A stretch of DNA of 64,000 nt from Thereva unica (GCA_949987705.1 OX465281.1:193985112-194049111), one strand, 5' to 3'. Shown: positions 32,133 to 44,192, numbered from the stretch's first letter. A program made the numbers and translations. Notes: generated by a model from the letters alone, not told the origin.

Positions 32133-32602
32133 TTTTTTTTTTTTTTTTTATGTGATAGACTAGAGGCTTAGGGAAAGCCCCTTTGTACTGTTCGACAATC
32201 TATTTTTTTTTTTTTTTTTCGTATAGAATGTCGAACAGCAGCTCTAGCCGATAGAGAGTAGAAAGAGAGAGAGAAGTAGGAAGGAGGTGCCACAACCTCG
32301 CCGCGATATTTTTTTTTTATTCCACCCACCTACTTCCAACCATTTCGCGACTCTGGCATCGGGGCATTTGAGAAACAACTTGCTGGAGTGTTATGCCTCC
32401 TGAAACGAGTTGAATCTCATCAGCCAACCGATGACATGCGCTTGGTGGAGCGGGGAAGGACTAGCGAAGGCTATGACAGGAGGAATCAGGAAAGTAAAGA
32501 GGGGAGAAGAAAAAGGCGAAGGACCGTGGGGCTGGCCGGGATTCGAACCCGGGACCTCTGGGATAGTAGTCAGGTGCCTTACCCCTAGACTACCGAGGCC
32601 CC
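32133..32602 (-). mobile_element. tRNA-derived SINE, copy 4, nested in the PIF-like element
   Basis: Minus-strand copy with the head GGGGCCTCGGTAGTCTAGGG and a B-box region GGGTTCGAATCCCGGCCAGC (reading left from 32602), the shared body, the 10-bp stem and an A-tail (T-run 32133-32149 on the plus strand). Nearly full length. Confidence 0.92.
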
Positions 32603-32723
32603 CAATGCAGTTATTGTGTTATACTTGGCTTCGACTTCGGCGTCGATTCTTAATTCAGCGCTTCAGCGCTTCAACGTCGCTTTCGAAGCCGAAGCCGAAG
32701 TCGCCATTGTGTCACGGCCTTAA

Positions 32724-34431
32724 ATGATGCTGTATTTGCCCGAAACTCTTTGTATGATATTTCAGTTACCCTAACGCGCTGAATTTAATTGAGTAACCAC
32801 AAGTAGAAGAAGCTAGAGAAGTAAACATAATTTAGAAGTGACGTTGATTTCAGTAGTGGCAAAGGAAGCAAAATTAGTCTACCCAAGGTCGATGAACTCA
32901 CAGGGTCATAACAAACGTGGAAGAATGGGTCTCGAGAGAGCATGGAGAGGTTAGTTATGAAGGCATACCTCATACATATTGTCCGAGCCATTTGAGTCCA
33001 CGCAATGCCCGGCATTCCTAAATATAAAAGAGGACACAGACCATGCCCTTTCGGAGCGTCAAAGATTAGCCGAGGAAACTGCTGCGCTGTAACCGACAGC
33101 TAAAAGCACGGCTAAGAGCAAAGAAGACTATAATGGTACCATTGTGTGATCTATGGAATAAAGTGGAGGAGAAGTTAAATATCCTCTATTGGTAGCTTAG
33201 GCGGAAACCAAAAGGAAGAGAGTAAGGCTTAGAAATAGCAGCAGTATTATAAGGTAGATAAGAGCTGAACCAGCTGGCGACGCATATGAAGGTTAACATT
33301 CTTTGCGTGTTGACAGGAAATCAACCAGTCTTAAGAAAATTTGATGAGGCATCTTAAAACCATTGTAGTTAGCCTGATAAGTCAACCAGTAGGTGATTTC
33401 AGTTAGGATTTGAGTCCCGTATAATCTGCAGGCTAGAGCGTGTCGACATCATGATGCTTCCAACTTCCAACGCATGAACATAATAAGACTCCAATTAGTT
33501 ATTTGTATGCCAAAGAAGTATAACTTCTAATGCGCGTACAAAAGTACACACACCCACTATTTTTTTCCTTCTACTTTAACAAAAAAAAAATAATAACCAG
33601 TTTTTTTTTTAATATTAGTTCATTGCTGACTAATAATACAATAAAAATTGAGCTTTGCCAAAAAAGGTAAAATTTTTCGAAAAAATGCAAAAAATCACGA
33701 TTTTCAATACGATTTTTTTTTTTTCACTTTTTTTCAAGTTTAAAAATTTTTGTTTACCATCACAGACTGCATAAAAGAACCTGAACATTTAAAAAAAGAA
33801 AGAACCTATTACGATGCAAAGCACAAAACTGATAAGCCAATCAATTTTCAAATTTGAAGTCAATTTTTGAGCCTTGCACTAGATATTTTGACTTGAAATT
33901 TTAACCAGTTATTGTTTACATTATAAAGTATAACCTTTGCAAATTTCATCAAATTTCACTTAAAATATCCGAAGCTATTACCAAAAAAAAACAAAATTGA
34001 GCAGTTTCTTCCGTTTTTGATTTTTTTGATGTTAGGTGTGCAGATTAAAATTTCATATTGTAACCGCTGGTAGCCAATATCATAACGAACAGCCTCTATT
34101 TTTTCGATTTTTTCGGAGATACCAAAATGGTAAATTTTTGACATAATGGCCGATAACTTAGGTATCGGCGGTTGCAAGAGGTAGAAAATGTCCATTTCGT
34201 ATAGTCTTCGATGTATCTAACATGTTCCAAAAAAAATGTTGAGACTGGAAACAATTCCTTATGTTTTGCTTATGTGATTCCACTATAAGGATTAGAGCAA
34301 GGAATTTGTAAGTGAACTTAAAATAACGTTATATTTAAATTTAGAGAAGCGTCAGTTTGGAATTGGATTCGGAACTTGGAAGACTCGAAAATTTGAAGAC
34401 TGGAGAACAGAATGGAATAGCTTAGAAACCG
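32724..34431. other. No recognised gene; AT-rich with poly(A/T) tracts
   Basis: Short frames near 32785-33015 and 33020-33120 are open but match no family I know. 33540-34240 is dominated by A/T homopolymers. No paired ends found. Confidence 0.3.
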
Positions 34432-34610
34432 TTTTTTTATGTGAAAGACTAAAGGCTCAGGGAAGGGAAAGCTCCTTTGTACTGTCAGCGAATCTATTTT
34501 TTTCTTATAGAGTACAGTGTTGAACAGCGGCTCTAGTCGGAAGGTAGGAACTACCACAACGTGCCGCGATATTTTTATTCCACCAACTCCCAACCATTAT
34601 CAGCGAGCCA
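34432..34610 (-). mobile_element. tRNA-derived SINE, copy 5 (3' fragment)
   Basis: Matches the last 180 bp of the SINE on the minus strand: tail CTTTCACATAAAAAAA, the stem-loop region (diverged) and the CGCGGCACGTTGTGGTAGTT block. The tRNA head and the body are missing. Confidence 0.8.
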
Positions 34611-34924
34611 TAATAACAAGAGCGATTAGGTAGAGCTCAAGGACAAGTAAAAGAGTTAAAGATATGAAAGAAGAGATAAACGATAACATTAAGTAAAAAT
34701 TCTAAAAAAAATAACAAGCGCGCGATGAAGATGATGCAAAAAGCACAAGAGTATGAAAGAAACCGAAGATGTTCCGGAATGCTTACATTCAAATGGAAGT
34801 AAAATTGGAACAGAGCACGTGTAGTCGGTATAAATTGTGAGAATGTATGCGTTAAAATTTCGTGTTGGTACAACATTTGAGTTACTTGATTACACTTGTA
34901 TAGTCAGTAAACAAAGCGGGAATC

Positions 34925-35425
34925 GCGCGATTTTTACTTGTTACATCTTCATGGCTTCTGGTCAAACTTCTAGCTTACTTTGTTACCTTAATTAATTGTT
35001 ATAGGGGTAAACTACACTATCCATCACTTTTCCATCACATCGGCCTTGCAACTATTTTTTTAGGCAAGGGGTCGCCGGGAAGTGTGTGTTTTTTCCTCAC
35101 TTGTGAATCTCAAAATTTTTCAGTCTCACTCTCCATGACACTAATACAAGGATAACTTCGTTTTTGTGAGTTTTCGAAACACGTTGCGTTTAAATGACAC
35201 TGCACTGCGCATGACTTGATTCGTATACAACTACATAAACATTGCAATCGTTATACAAAGTGAGGGTAGGAAAGTGAGTCCATAGTGTAATACCGACCTC
35301 ATATTCAAAACGGTGTGATGTGATGGATGAGTGATGGATAGTGTAGTTTACCTCATATGCAGTAGATTGAGCTGCACGTACCAAACTTTCAATTTCAGCT
35401 CCGCTAAAGTTCTTGACATCTTGTA
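34925..35425 (-). pseudogene. Fragment of NSF (N-ethylmaleimide-sensitive factor) AAA ATPase, split by a MITE
   Basis: Reading leftward from about 35425 the frame gives FAIQDV then KNFSGAEIESLVRAAQSTA, a match to the D1-domain end of NSF, the hexameric ATPase that disassembles SNARE complexes. The sequence is cut by a 351-bp MITE. After it the expected continuation appears as LIKVTK and LEV-stop-PEAMKM, corresponding to the family's LIKATSK and VEVDPEAM. One missing base and an in-frame stop make it a pseudogene. A possible acceptor (GATATGTTAG) precedes the match. I see no other NSF exons nearby, so this may be a stray duplicate. Identification is from memory of the conserved family. Confidence 0.62.
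35004..35354. mobile_element. 351-bp TIR element inserted in the NSF fragment
   Basis: Ends GGGGTAAACTACACTATCC and GGATAGTGTAGTTTACCTC are inverted with one mismatch, arms continue with CCATCAC repeats. ATA flanks both sides (35001-35003, 35355-35357). The interrupted coding sequence confirms the borders. The right end places GAG-GTAAAC, a donor-like site, just after the NSF codons. Confidence 0.85.
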
Positions 35426-35429
35426 TGGC

Positions 35430-35915
35430 AAATCTAACATATCATTTTTATAATCACAATATATTGACTTTATATCACCAGCGAGCTGGTATCACTTTTA
35501 TAAATCACAATTGCCCAGAGCTGGCCTCCGTCGGGCGCGTCGCGGACAGCTCCTAAAGCCAAAACTCCATAATTTAAAATTAAACACAAATTAATAATTT
35601 ATCGAGCCCAAAAAAGAATATTTTACAAATAAAAGTGTAAATAATTACTTAAAACCCGATTTTGATGCCATTAAATTGAGAACTGTCAAAATATTTCCAG
35701 GTCACATTCCAGTCACTTCCCCATCATTTTGTATCTTGCTTTCACACACTTTGCGAATTGTGTGAAAGTAATTCCGCCCCCTTTTATCATAGATATTACT
35801 TCTTTGATATTTTTACTTTTTCACTCGCATTGAAATTTTAATCAGCTGATTTCAAGGGCAATGAAACATTTTTAAAAATTTATTCTAGCTCATCACTCAT
35901 TGCTCGCTGCCATTA
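35430..35915. other. No gene recognised; one small palindrome
   Basis: CTTTCACACA and TGTGTGAAAG form a 10-bp stem with a 10-bp loop at about 35750-35779. Otherwise unassigned AT-rich DNA. Confidence 0.35.
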
Positions 35916-35917
35916 TT

Positions 35918-36172
35918 ATTACGACTCTGACATCGGGGCATCGAGAAACAACTCACTATCACTAGAGTGTTTGCCTCCTGAAACGAGTTGAAACCCATAA
36001 ACCAACCGACGACATGCGCTTGGTGGAGCGGGGAAGGGCTTAGGAAGGCTATGACGGGAGGAATCAGGAAGGTAAAGAGGGAAGAAGAAAGAACATTATG
36101 CAGGTGGATATATAAGGAAAGACGAAGGAACGTAGTGCTGCCGGGATATGAACCCGGGACCTCCTGTTTCCT
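35918..36172 (-). mobile_element. tRNA-derived SINE, copy 6 (both ends truncated)
   Basis: The minus strand carries GGAGGTCCCGGGTTCATATC (B-box region with one change), the CCGCTCCACCAAGCGCATGT block and CAACTCGTTTCAGGAGGC. The A-box half and the 3' tail are missing. Confidence 0.82.
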
Positions 36173-36584
36173 AGATTTCGATTTTAGGAAATTGCTTTGC
36201 AGTGTCAAGTAAGAGAAGAGAAGGGAGTAATTAAGATCGAATATTTTTGAGCTGTGTATTTAAACGGTAATTTTGGGGTTTGACGATGGTGAGTAGCCTT
36301 GTAATGCAGTAAGTGAAAGCAATGAAATTCACGCAGTTTCAGAATCAAGAAAATAACTTATAATTTGCGTCGTTGGTCTTCATCGTTACGATTCTGAATA
36401 CACGTCCAGACGACATTTGTGTGTTGAGGGCAGAGTTCTGCTAAACCATGAAGGCGCTAACGCTGCTATCACCGATTTGCTTAAGGACACAGTTTTATAT
36501 TTTGGCTGATCAAGTGGTTTTTGAGGAACCACCACAAATTAACCAACAGTATTTAAGGCGGGAAGGAATTTATATTAATTTTCT

Positions 36585-37640
36585 TTTTAAAACGTTTTTA
36601 TTAGCTCGCTTTCTTGTCTGTCTGTTTGTCCGGTACAAATCTTGCCATTGATTTTTTGAATACTTCCGGTTACCCGATCACCCTGGAATTTTGCACACAG
36701 CTAAAGCTCCGATGACAATGCAATATGGTATAATCATTACACCATTAGATCCATGGCGGAGGTCTCAAGAGGACGGAGTACTGTTTTCTTCACGGAACAA
36801 ATTTTGCAATCGATGTTTCAAATACTTACGGATATCCTATCATTCTGAAATTTTGCATACAGCCTTAGCTCCGATGACAATGCAATATGGTATATATAGT
36901 ACCTTTAGATCCATGGGGGCCGTCTAAGGAGGGCGGATTGAAATATTCTTCACAACCCCTTCGACATGGGATATGAAAAGTAGAACATCATAACTAATAT
37001 AGTATGCTCAATATATCAATATATCAATATAGGGCCGGTTACCGTTCTCTTCAGAACCCTTTCGACATGGGTATCAAATGAAAGCGTATGATAAGTAGAA
37101 CACCATAAGCAATATGGTGTACTCAATTTATCGTTTGGTCCATGGCGGCCTTCTCAAGAGGGCGGATTACCATTTTCTTCATAACCCCTTTGACATGGGT
37201 AGCAAATGAAAGGGCATGATAAGTAGAATACAATAGGCTATGTCGATATATCAATGGCGGCCTTCACAAATGGGCGCAGTAACATTTTCTTTACGACAAC
37301 CACTAAATGGGTATCATAAATACAATACAATAAACAATATAGTTTACTTAATATAGTAAGGCAATGGCGGCCGTCTCATGAGGGCGGATTACCATTGTTT
37401 TCAAAATCCCCTGACTTGGGTATCAAATGAAATGGTAGTATAAGTAGAATGCAGTGAGCGATATAGTATACTTAATATACAGTTAGATCCATGGCGGACG
37501 TCTCAAGAGCGCGGTTTACCATTTTCTTCACAACACCCGCGACGTGAGTACTACAGGAAAGGGTGTGATAAGTAAAATACAATAAGCTATATAGCGTCAT
37601 TGTAAATTTAACTTGGCGGCTAACATAAACTGGTGGATTG
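36585..37640. repeat. Tandem-repeat element, same family as 9.6 kb, opposite orientation
   Basis: The left end TTTTTATTAGCTCGCTTTCT and TGTCTGTCTGTTTGTCCGGT is the reverse complement of the 10.0-kb end. About six imperfect units follow, each with ATGGCGG, GAGGGCGGATTACCATTTTC and GACATGGGTATCAAATGAAA-type words, near 36752, 36912, 37140, 37253, 37362 and 37489 (spacing 109-228 bp). No ORF of note. Confidence 0.85.
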
Positions 37641-38059
37641 CCTAACTTTACAAACACCTCGAAAATTAATACGGTAAATTTTTCAAAGTAAAATGAAAGA
37701 TAAAATTTTCAGATAATTACGACTGAAATTTAATTTATAGACATTTTTATATGAAGAAAGCAGTTAAATACAATCAAAAGTCTTGTAACCGTTTCTCCGT
37801 AAAAGAGTAGTTGCGAGTACTCAGGAGTAGAAATAATAAAAATGATCAAAAAAGGGACGCAACTATTATTGAAATATAATCATATAAAATTAATTTAGCT
37901 TACTTCTTCATTTTAATTTTCAGGAATTTCAAAATAAACAGATTGGTATATGTATTATTGGTAGATTTAGGTAACAATTTTCCACATGTATCCGTCATAA
38001 TATCATGAACATGTCAAAAGCTGATTGCAAAATGTCACACACAAAACTAAAAAGCAGAT

Positions 38060-38434
38060 AATAATTATTAGATAAAAAAAAAAACTTTTTAATACAGCAC
38101 GTTTTTATAACGAACTAAAAAGACAAATAAAATAATTTCTCCTAGCCCCATACAGATTTAGAACCTCAAACATATTCCTAACCCCATACAGATAGTCCTG
38201 AAAATTTGTGATTGTGAATTTGTAATATTTGTAAGATTTTAAACTAAAAAACGTGGGGCGCATGCTATAGACAATAGTAGGAATCTACACTCCTCTACTC
38301 TACAGTAGCAGGGTTGAGAAGTCATTCGCATCAATCATGTATGTGGTTAGGAATATGTTTGAGGTTCTAAATCTGTATGAGGCTAGGAGAAATTATTTTG
38401 CTATATTAGAAATTTTTTTTTATCTAATAATTAT
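38060..38434. repeat. Foldback (inverted-repeat) element
   Basis: AATTATTAGATAAAAAAAA at 38062 is mirrored at 38413-38432, and a longer block at about 38129-38190 (TTTCTCCTAGCCCCATACAG, then ATTTAGAACCTCAAACATAT) is mirrored at 38343-38401 with few mismatches. Central spacer is about 150 bp. No target duplication determined. Confidence 0.85.
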
Positions 38435-39532
38435 TTATTAGTTAAATCATAATGTCTTTTGCACTTCTATTATAATATCTGGAACATTTGTAAACTGACC
38501 GCCCCAATCTTTGACTTGTAGCAGTTACATACTTTTGAATTTAAAAAACTATTTTTTGCTTTTTAGTTCATCTTATTAACGCATGTTTAAGAACTTTTGT
38601 TATTATTTAATATTTTTTAGTTTATATAATAAAAACTTGTTTCTAAAACACAAATATTTATTTTTCTAATTCAAAGCTGCTAAAGCTCAATCTAGTTCTA
38701 TATTGATAGCATTAAGATTCTCCCAGAAAAATAGCGGAACATTATTGTTTACAATGGAAAATATTTGGTGTAAATAGATTCAGTCTATAACTACCTACTA
38801 TACACTATAACAAAACCGGATGAGTTTCAGGAGAAAAAGAATCCACGAACATGTTTCCAGACCTAATATTTGCAAAAAATATAATCTGTTATTGCACTTG
38901 AATTAGTAGATAATATAATTGATAAGGCTATGGACTTCCTAAATTTGTTGAAATGCATGTTATTTTATTTCATCGATATAAAGTTCGAAGGCTGAAAACT
39001 AACATATAACCACAAACAACTTAACTAATTAAAATTATTTAATAGACAAATATCAATCAAAATTTCAATGTTAAACATTTCACCAAAATGTAACTGCCCA
39101 GAGAAGTGGATCGCTGTCCAACTTTATGAACGAAATTAAAAAACATTCAAAGAAATTAAATCTACCAAAATGAACTTTGAAATGTAAATCTGGGTTAAAA
39201 TAACAATATACCCCACTTAAATAGGAGCCCCTCTTTGAATTTTCTGAATTGGAAAATAATTCTAACCATATTACCTCGGTAACCGCCCACTTCATCCCTT
39301 AATAGAAAGCAATTGAAAACTAAAATTGAAAATCTAAATAACGATTTTATTGTTCTACATAAACAAGAATAACCAAAAGAGGCAGACACGGGCAAAAAGG
39401 ATCAGGAATATCCTTACAGAAATTCATTTCTAAACTTAAAACGGATATTTTAAGACTGCTTAATTTGAGACTGAAAAGACTTCAAGGGCTACGAAATGAC
39501 TTTGTCGAGGTGTACACACACCCCTTCCTCAG
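38435..39532. other. AT-rich DNA, nothing recognised
   Basis: No ORF with a known domain, no paired terminal repeats. Confidence 0.3.
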
Positions 39533-39688
39533 TTATTGCTCTCTAGACTAGAAGAATTGTTTGCGAATAGTCTCAAGTCATGGGTCAAGGCCCAGAGAGT
39601 CGTACGGAGCGCTCCTTCAGCAATCTTCCCGGATTCCTGCCGCCCTGATACAATCTCAATGGCTGAAACCAAGCGCCTCGCAATTCAG
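39533..39688 (+). CDS. Candidate host exon, 52 codons, phase 0-0
   Basis: A 156-bp open segment lies between a pyrimidine-rich acceptor (CCCCTTCCTCAG, AG at 39531-39532) and a donor CAG-GTATGA at 39689. It is more GC-rich than its surroundings and begins and ends at codon boundaries. It reads SRLEELFANSLKSWVKAQR then VVRSAPSAIFPDSCRPD and MAETKRLAIQ. I do not recognise the protein. It could equally be a fragment of a decayed transposon ORF. Confidence 0.3.
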
Positions 39689-39689
39689 G

Positions 39690-41480
39690 TATGAATGTTC
39701 TTAAATAGTCCGTAATTACTGAGGTGGAAATATTTACCTGAAATAAATTTCGTAACAGAAGAAACGATTTTCTAAGACGATCAAAATGTGGGTGGGTGAA
39801 CTGGTGGGGATGGGAATAATGGAGGGGTAGATGGCTTCTCGAAGGATACACGACTGAACTCTCTTCGGGAAATTAGAGCCCCAGACCCTCAGGATGTGTA
39901 TGCAGTGATACTAAAGCACAGATTCGTAAAAGTTAAATTTTTCTGTCTCTCCCAGTAATTTTTTTCGTCCTTTCTTTAAATTTTCCTATCCACCCCCGTG
40001 AGGTAAATATTCCGACATAGAGAAGATTTTTTTTTTGTTGTATGCACACGTATAGAAAAACGAAAATCCCGAACCCAAAGAGGAGTAAGTAAAAGTAATA
40101 TCGAAGGAGGTTGGGTGGAAATGAAAATAGCACAAGAGCAGGCACGCACACATACTAAGTACTACCGACATAAGGTTTGCATTTACCGAACTAGCACCAG
40201 GACTTGCAAGGATGAAATTTTTTAAAAGTCGTCGAATAGTACTTGAATTGCGACATTTGCTCTTCTCGTTGAGTAGTTTAGATTCTCAGACAGAGGGAAT
40301 CACTGTTGATACTGAAGATAAGAGAGTCTGGAGTAGATTAGTTCATTTATGCTTCCTTGAGTGAATGGAATTGATGTCACAGGATTCTCCTTCTTGCAGA
40401 TCAGAATCTAGGACCTGCGACTCTTATGTGCACTCGTTTATAATGAAATCTCAAATTAAATAAAAACCAAAAGGGGAAAAATGCCTTATGTGATAGGTAC
40501 ATATTATTTTTATTTTATTTTTTGATATCATCAGAATGAGGAAGGAAGCTTTTATCTAAAATTAACCATAAAGAAAGAAGGGTTCGTGTAGGGCTGAAGG
40601 AAAATTCAATTAAATTATTTTCAACATTTCAGTGACATAAGCTATTAAGTTGGTTCCCTTTAATGCACATTCTGATTGTTTTACGAGTAATAGAGCTGTG
40701 GTACGTGTGTATTATGCGTATGGATCCTCCCCTAGCAGTCAAGCAAATAATTAAATTTCAGAAAGAAGTCATTTATATCGCCCTGCTCCTAAGTAGAAGG
40801 GAGTGTCAAATCGGATAAACTTTAGAGTAACATACATTATATTTGTACGAATACCTATATGTACAGGATATCTAGATATTAAACTAATTGCAAATGAAAA
40901 TTAATTTAAATGTTTTTCAGCTGTCATTGTGAAATTTAGAACGGAAGAAAACACCAGATTTAGATGATTGATTTATGAATGTTATAAATCATATTAGAAA
41001 TTTATAATTACTTTGTCTGTACAGTCTACAAAATCCATAAGAAGTAAAGAAGAAGGGCTGCAAAATAAAATGAAGTGAAAGAAAATAGTTTCTTTAATAA
41101 TTTCAAGTTTGTTAAAAGAAAGCGAAACCGTTTTTATAAGTTCCTATTTATTTAGCTGGGTGTGCTCAAGACTCTAAATAAATAACGTCATAGACTTCAC
41201 ACCGATTAGAGGTCAGATCGTGACCTTTAGAATTAAATCCAGATTTCATAGTACTATAATAATCGGGGGTTGAGTGGATGAGTAGGTCGAACGAGGTGTA
41301 CCGAGGAATTGGCTGTGGACTTTGCCTTCTCCCATTTTTAAAAATGCTCCTTCCAAATAATTGGTACCTACTTTACTTTCACTTATAATTCATGTTATAA
41401 AAATTATTAAGAACCGTTTTCTCCAAATGCTATTTTAATTACAGTAATCCCTCCAACTGCTCTGAATCCCACTTTGTAGG
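39690..41480. other. No recognised feature; possibly single-copy intronic DNA
   Basis: AT-rich, without transposon ends or domain-bearing ORFs. Several short plus and minus frames are below the level of support. Confidence 0.3.
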
Positions 41481-41485
41481 AATAA

Positions 41486-41803
41486 AGGGGAGTTTACATC
41501 CCAGCCTCAAAGTGGAAGCCCAAATCTGAACTCTTTTATCGCATAGAAGGTACTATGACTCTGTCTCTGTTTCACCAAAGCGGCAACAGAAAACGGCAAC
41601 CTCAAAGTAGAGCTCTATTCTACTTTACGAATGCGAAGTCCGAAAAAAAGCTTTTAGTTTCGTTAAATTTAATTATTCTAATGTCTACTAGATGTCGCTT
41701 TGACAGTTGTAAAAAGTTTCGAGCTTTCGACGAAACTTTGCGCTTGTATTTTGTACAGGGTCACTTTGTTCTTCCACTTTAAGTCTGGGATGTAAACTCC
41801 CCT
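41486..41803. mobile_element. MITE A of an inverted pair (GTTTACATCCCAG ends)
   Basis: Left AGGGGAGTTTACATCCCAGC and right CTGGGATGTAAACTCCCCT are inverted repeats, with TCAAAGTGGAAG and CTTCCACTTTA next to them. Flanks are TAA and TTA. The right half is nearly the reverse complement of the adjacent MITE B. Confidence 0.8.
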
Positions 41804-41806
41804 TTA

Positions 41807-42007
41807 AGCCCAGTTTACATCCCAGACTCAAAGTGGAAGAACAAAGTACAAAATAGAACCGCAAAGTTTAGTCGAAAGCTCAAAAGTTTTTACAACTGTC
41901 AAACGGAAAATTTTATACACTGTCGCAAAGAAAACAGTTACATGAGCTGCAAAGCCTAGGAGCTCAGATTGGCGCTTCTACTTTGAGGCTTGGATGTAAA
42001 CTGGCCT
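41807..42007. mobile_element. MITE B of the inverted pair
   Basis: Left AGCCCAGTTTACATCCCAGA and right GGATGTAAACTGGCCT are inverted, with CTCAAAGTGGAAG and CTTCTACTTTGAG internal to them. It abuts MITE A with only TTA between, head to head, so the shared GTCTGGGATGTAAACT / AGTTTACATCCCAGAC arms form one large hairpin. Confidence 0.78.
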
Positions 42008-42366
42008 TCGGTTAAGTTCCAGAAGTTAGATAAAATGCAAAAAAGCAAAAAAAAAACACTCTTAAATTTTCGTTTTACCTTTTTCTACCAACGAATAATG
42101 GTGAAACCTTGGCCGGGCTCCTTTCGAAAGAACGCTCTTTAGTTTTACAAAAAAACTCGCACTCCACATTATCGTTTTGCTTCTGCATGCTGCAAATCCC
42201 CTATTAAACATAATCCAAACATGACAGTCCGGAAGGCAGCGTTGCATTTACGATGGTCATTTCCGATCAGTTACTTTTTTTTGTAATTGATAGTTTAGAT
42301 AAGGCTGATAATAGAAACAAGAGTCAGACACCACGATCATAGAGGGGGGGAGAAAATGTACATATT

Positions 42367-42670
42367 GGCCTCGATTCCCAGATCCGACAGCGGGGAAGTG
42401 AGTTGCGGATTTGACACTTTGCGATTCTCAAATCCGCAACCCCGAATTTCTTTTTGACATTTTCCGCGCTTTAAAAGTGTGATCCGCAACAAATTTTCTG
42501 CGGATTTTAACGACAAATGCGCCTAAGATAATCCGACATCGTATATGTCATTATCGCGTGAGTTTTCACTCCGAATTTTCGATTTAACCAATCCGGGACT
42601 GCGGATTTGAGAATCGCAAAGTGTCAAATCCGCACTCACTTCCCTCCCGTCGGATCTGGGAATCGAGGCC
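42367..42670. mobile_element. MITE with about 70-bp TIRs (GGCCTCGATTCCCAG ends)
   Basis: Left GGCCTCGATTCCCAGATCCG and right CGGATCTGGGAATCGAGGCC are exact inverted repeats. Arms stay paired for about 70 bp through CTTTGCGATTCTCAAATCCG. ATT flanks both sides (42364-42366, 42671-42673). Length is 304 bp. Confidence 0.88.
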
Positions 42671-42713
42671 ATTGCCATGACCAGTCCCACCAATACGCAC
42701 GCAACTGACGTTT

Positions 42714-43375
42714 CCCAGTAGGAATTCTAGGAAGGCCTTACCGATGGAGCACTGAAATAAGTACTCATCTGGTAAGGGGTACCCCTTATTTTCTTGGTGC
42801 TAGATGAGCCCTTACAAACCCCATTACAAGAGAAGGCAGATGGTAAGGTGTAGTCCAGAATTATACCCAAACAAGTGAGAATCTGCCCGGACTCAAGGGA
42901 GCTTTCCTGGAGCTTTCATAAATTTTATAGAAAGAAAGAAAACGGGCAATTATATTCGTCGACATAAAATGCAACGTTAGCATACTCAATAGCGCGGCTC
43001 TCATTCGATACGGAGGACAAGCAGCTTTGGAGAAGTGGAGAATTTAGTTGGGGGACTGCTTAGGTAAAGCCACTCTCGGGCTTGGAAAAAAGGCATTTGT
43101 AAAAGATGAAAAAAATAAAAGCATTTCGACACCGGATCACATATCCACAGGCGCCCATGAATATCTCTTTTCGCAATGTTCCATTTGCTGCCTTACTATA
43201 CCCCTTACAGATGAGCAGTTCTATAAGTACTCTAAGGTAAGTACCATAGTAAGGCCTTACCCCCTATGACATCGTGTGTAAAAGTAAGCACTTCTGTAAA
43301 AGGGAGTGGTAAGGCCTACCCCTTACCAGTAAGTGCTGATTTCAGTACTTCTGTAAGCTTACCGGTCCTACTGGG
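42714..43375. mobile_element. TIR element with CCCAGTAGG ends
   Basis: CCCAGTAGG and CCTACTGGG terminate a 662-bp element. Sub-terminal GTACTGAAAT/AAGTACT and GGTAAGGGGTA words are repeated in both arms. The middle (about 42900-43165) is about 260 bp of sequence also found in the same orientation at 49920-50200, including CGATACGGAGGACAAGCAGC. No clear target duplication. Confidence 0.7.
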
Positions 43376-44190
43376 TTAGCTCATCAATTTGCTACCTTAA
43401 AGGAGTCATTTCCAAAAGGAATCAATTGGCATGAAATGACCAGGTCACTTGCACCGCTAGCTCCGGGACTACTTCTTTCGTATTATTTCTAATATACGCC
43501 ATCTTGTTTACATGCCTTTGAGCAAAGCTATCAACTATTTCATGCTATTTTTATGATATTTACAAACTGGGTCTGCAAACATTTTATCGACTCGTCGAGT
43601 TGAAAATGTTCAATGTTTAAAAACTTGGTTCGTCGCTTTAACGTCTCTTTTGAGTTAAGAATCACTCGCCAAAAACTTGGAATTAATAAAGAGCTCTTCG
43701 ATTTGAAGTCGCTACTACGAGTCGTCATCGGATCCTCAAAGCAATTTGCTGTAGCATTCCGTTTTTGTCTTTTACAAATCGATTTCGTTTCGATATAGAT
43801 CTGGTCTCGATGATTTCGCGGCCCGTTTTCGATTCGGTCTCGTCTCGTTTTGCTGGGCGTCTACTATATACTTGCTACCCATACACTTTTAGTAACTAGG
43901 GTCATAAAACCTACTAACTATGCATTATAACAACAGTCTTATATAATATTATATAACTATCTATTAGGCCTGCAGCGAACCCCCAAAAAGTGCTCTAGAA
44001 ATGGAAAAAGTGATGGAAATGAGATAACCGGTTCAAACTAATTGCAATTGGTAGAGGAGGTAAAAATCTATCTACAGTTGATTTTAGCCGAAGTTTGGAC
44101 ATGCCCAACATATAAAAAAATCATAAATATGCATTTTTTTCGTATATGCTGTTTGAACGAACTTTTCACTTTATCTCGCCATAACTCAGT
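43376..44190. other. No recognised feature
   Basis: Open frames on both strands at 43540-43798 overlap each other and carry no known domain. Confidence 0.3.
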
Positions 44191-44192
44191 TA

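Larger units (their letters stand above)
31584..32720. mobile_element. PIF/Harbinger-like element with AGGCCGTGACACAATGG ends
   Basis: Ends AGGCCGTGACACAATGG and CCATTGTGTCACGGCCT are inverted repeats with a TAA duplication on both sides (31581-31583, 32721-32723). Sub-terminal parts are runs of GGCTTC/GAAGCC. It contains a short MADF-like ORF and a nested minus-strand SINE (32133-32602). Without the SINE the element is about 670 bp, an internally deleted derivative. Confidence 0.85.

Noticed and set aside
36690..37600. Regular repeats that look CRISPR-like at a glance
   Set aside because: Units are imperfect, over 100 bp, without unique spacers, and the DNA is eukaryotic; this is a tandem-repeat transposon.
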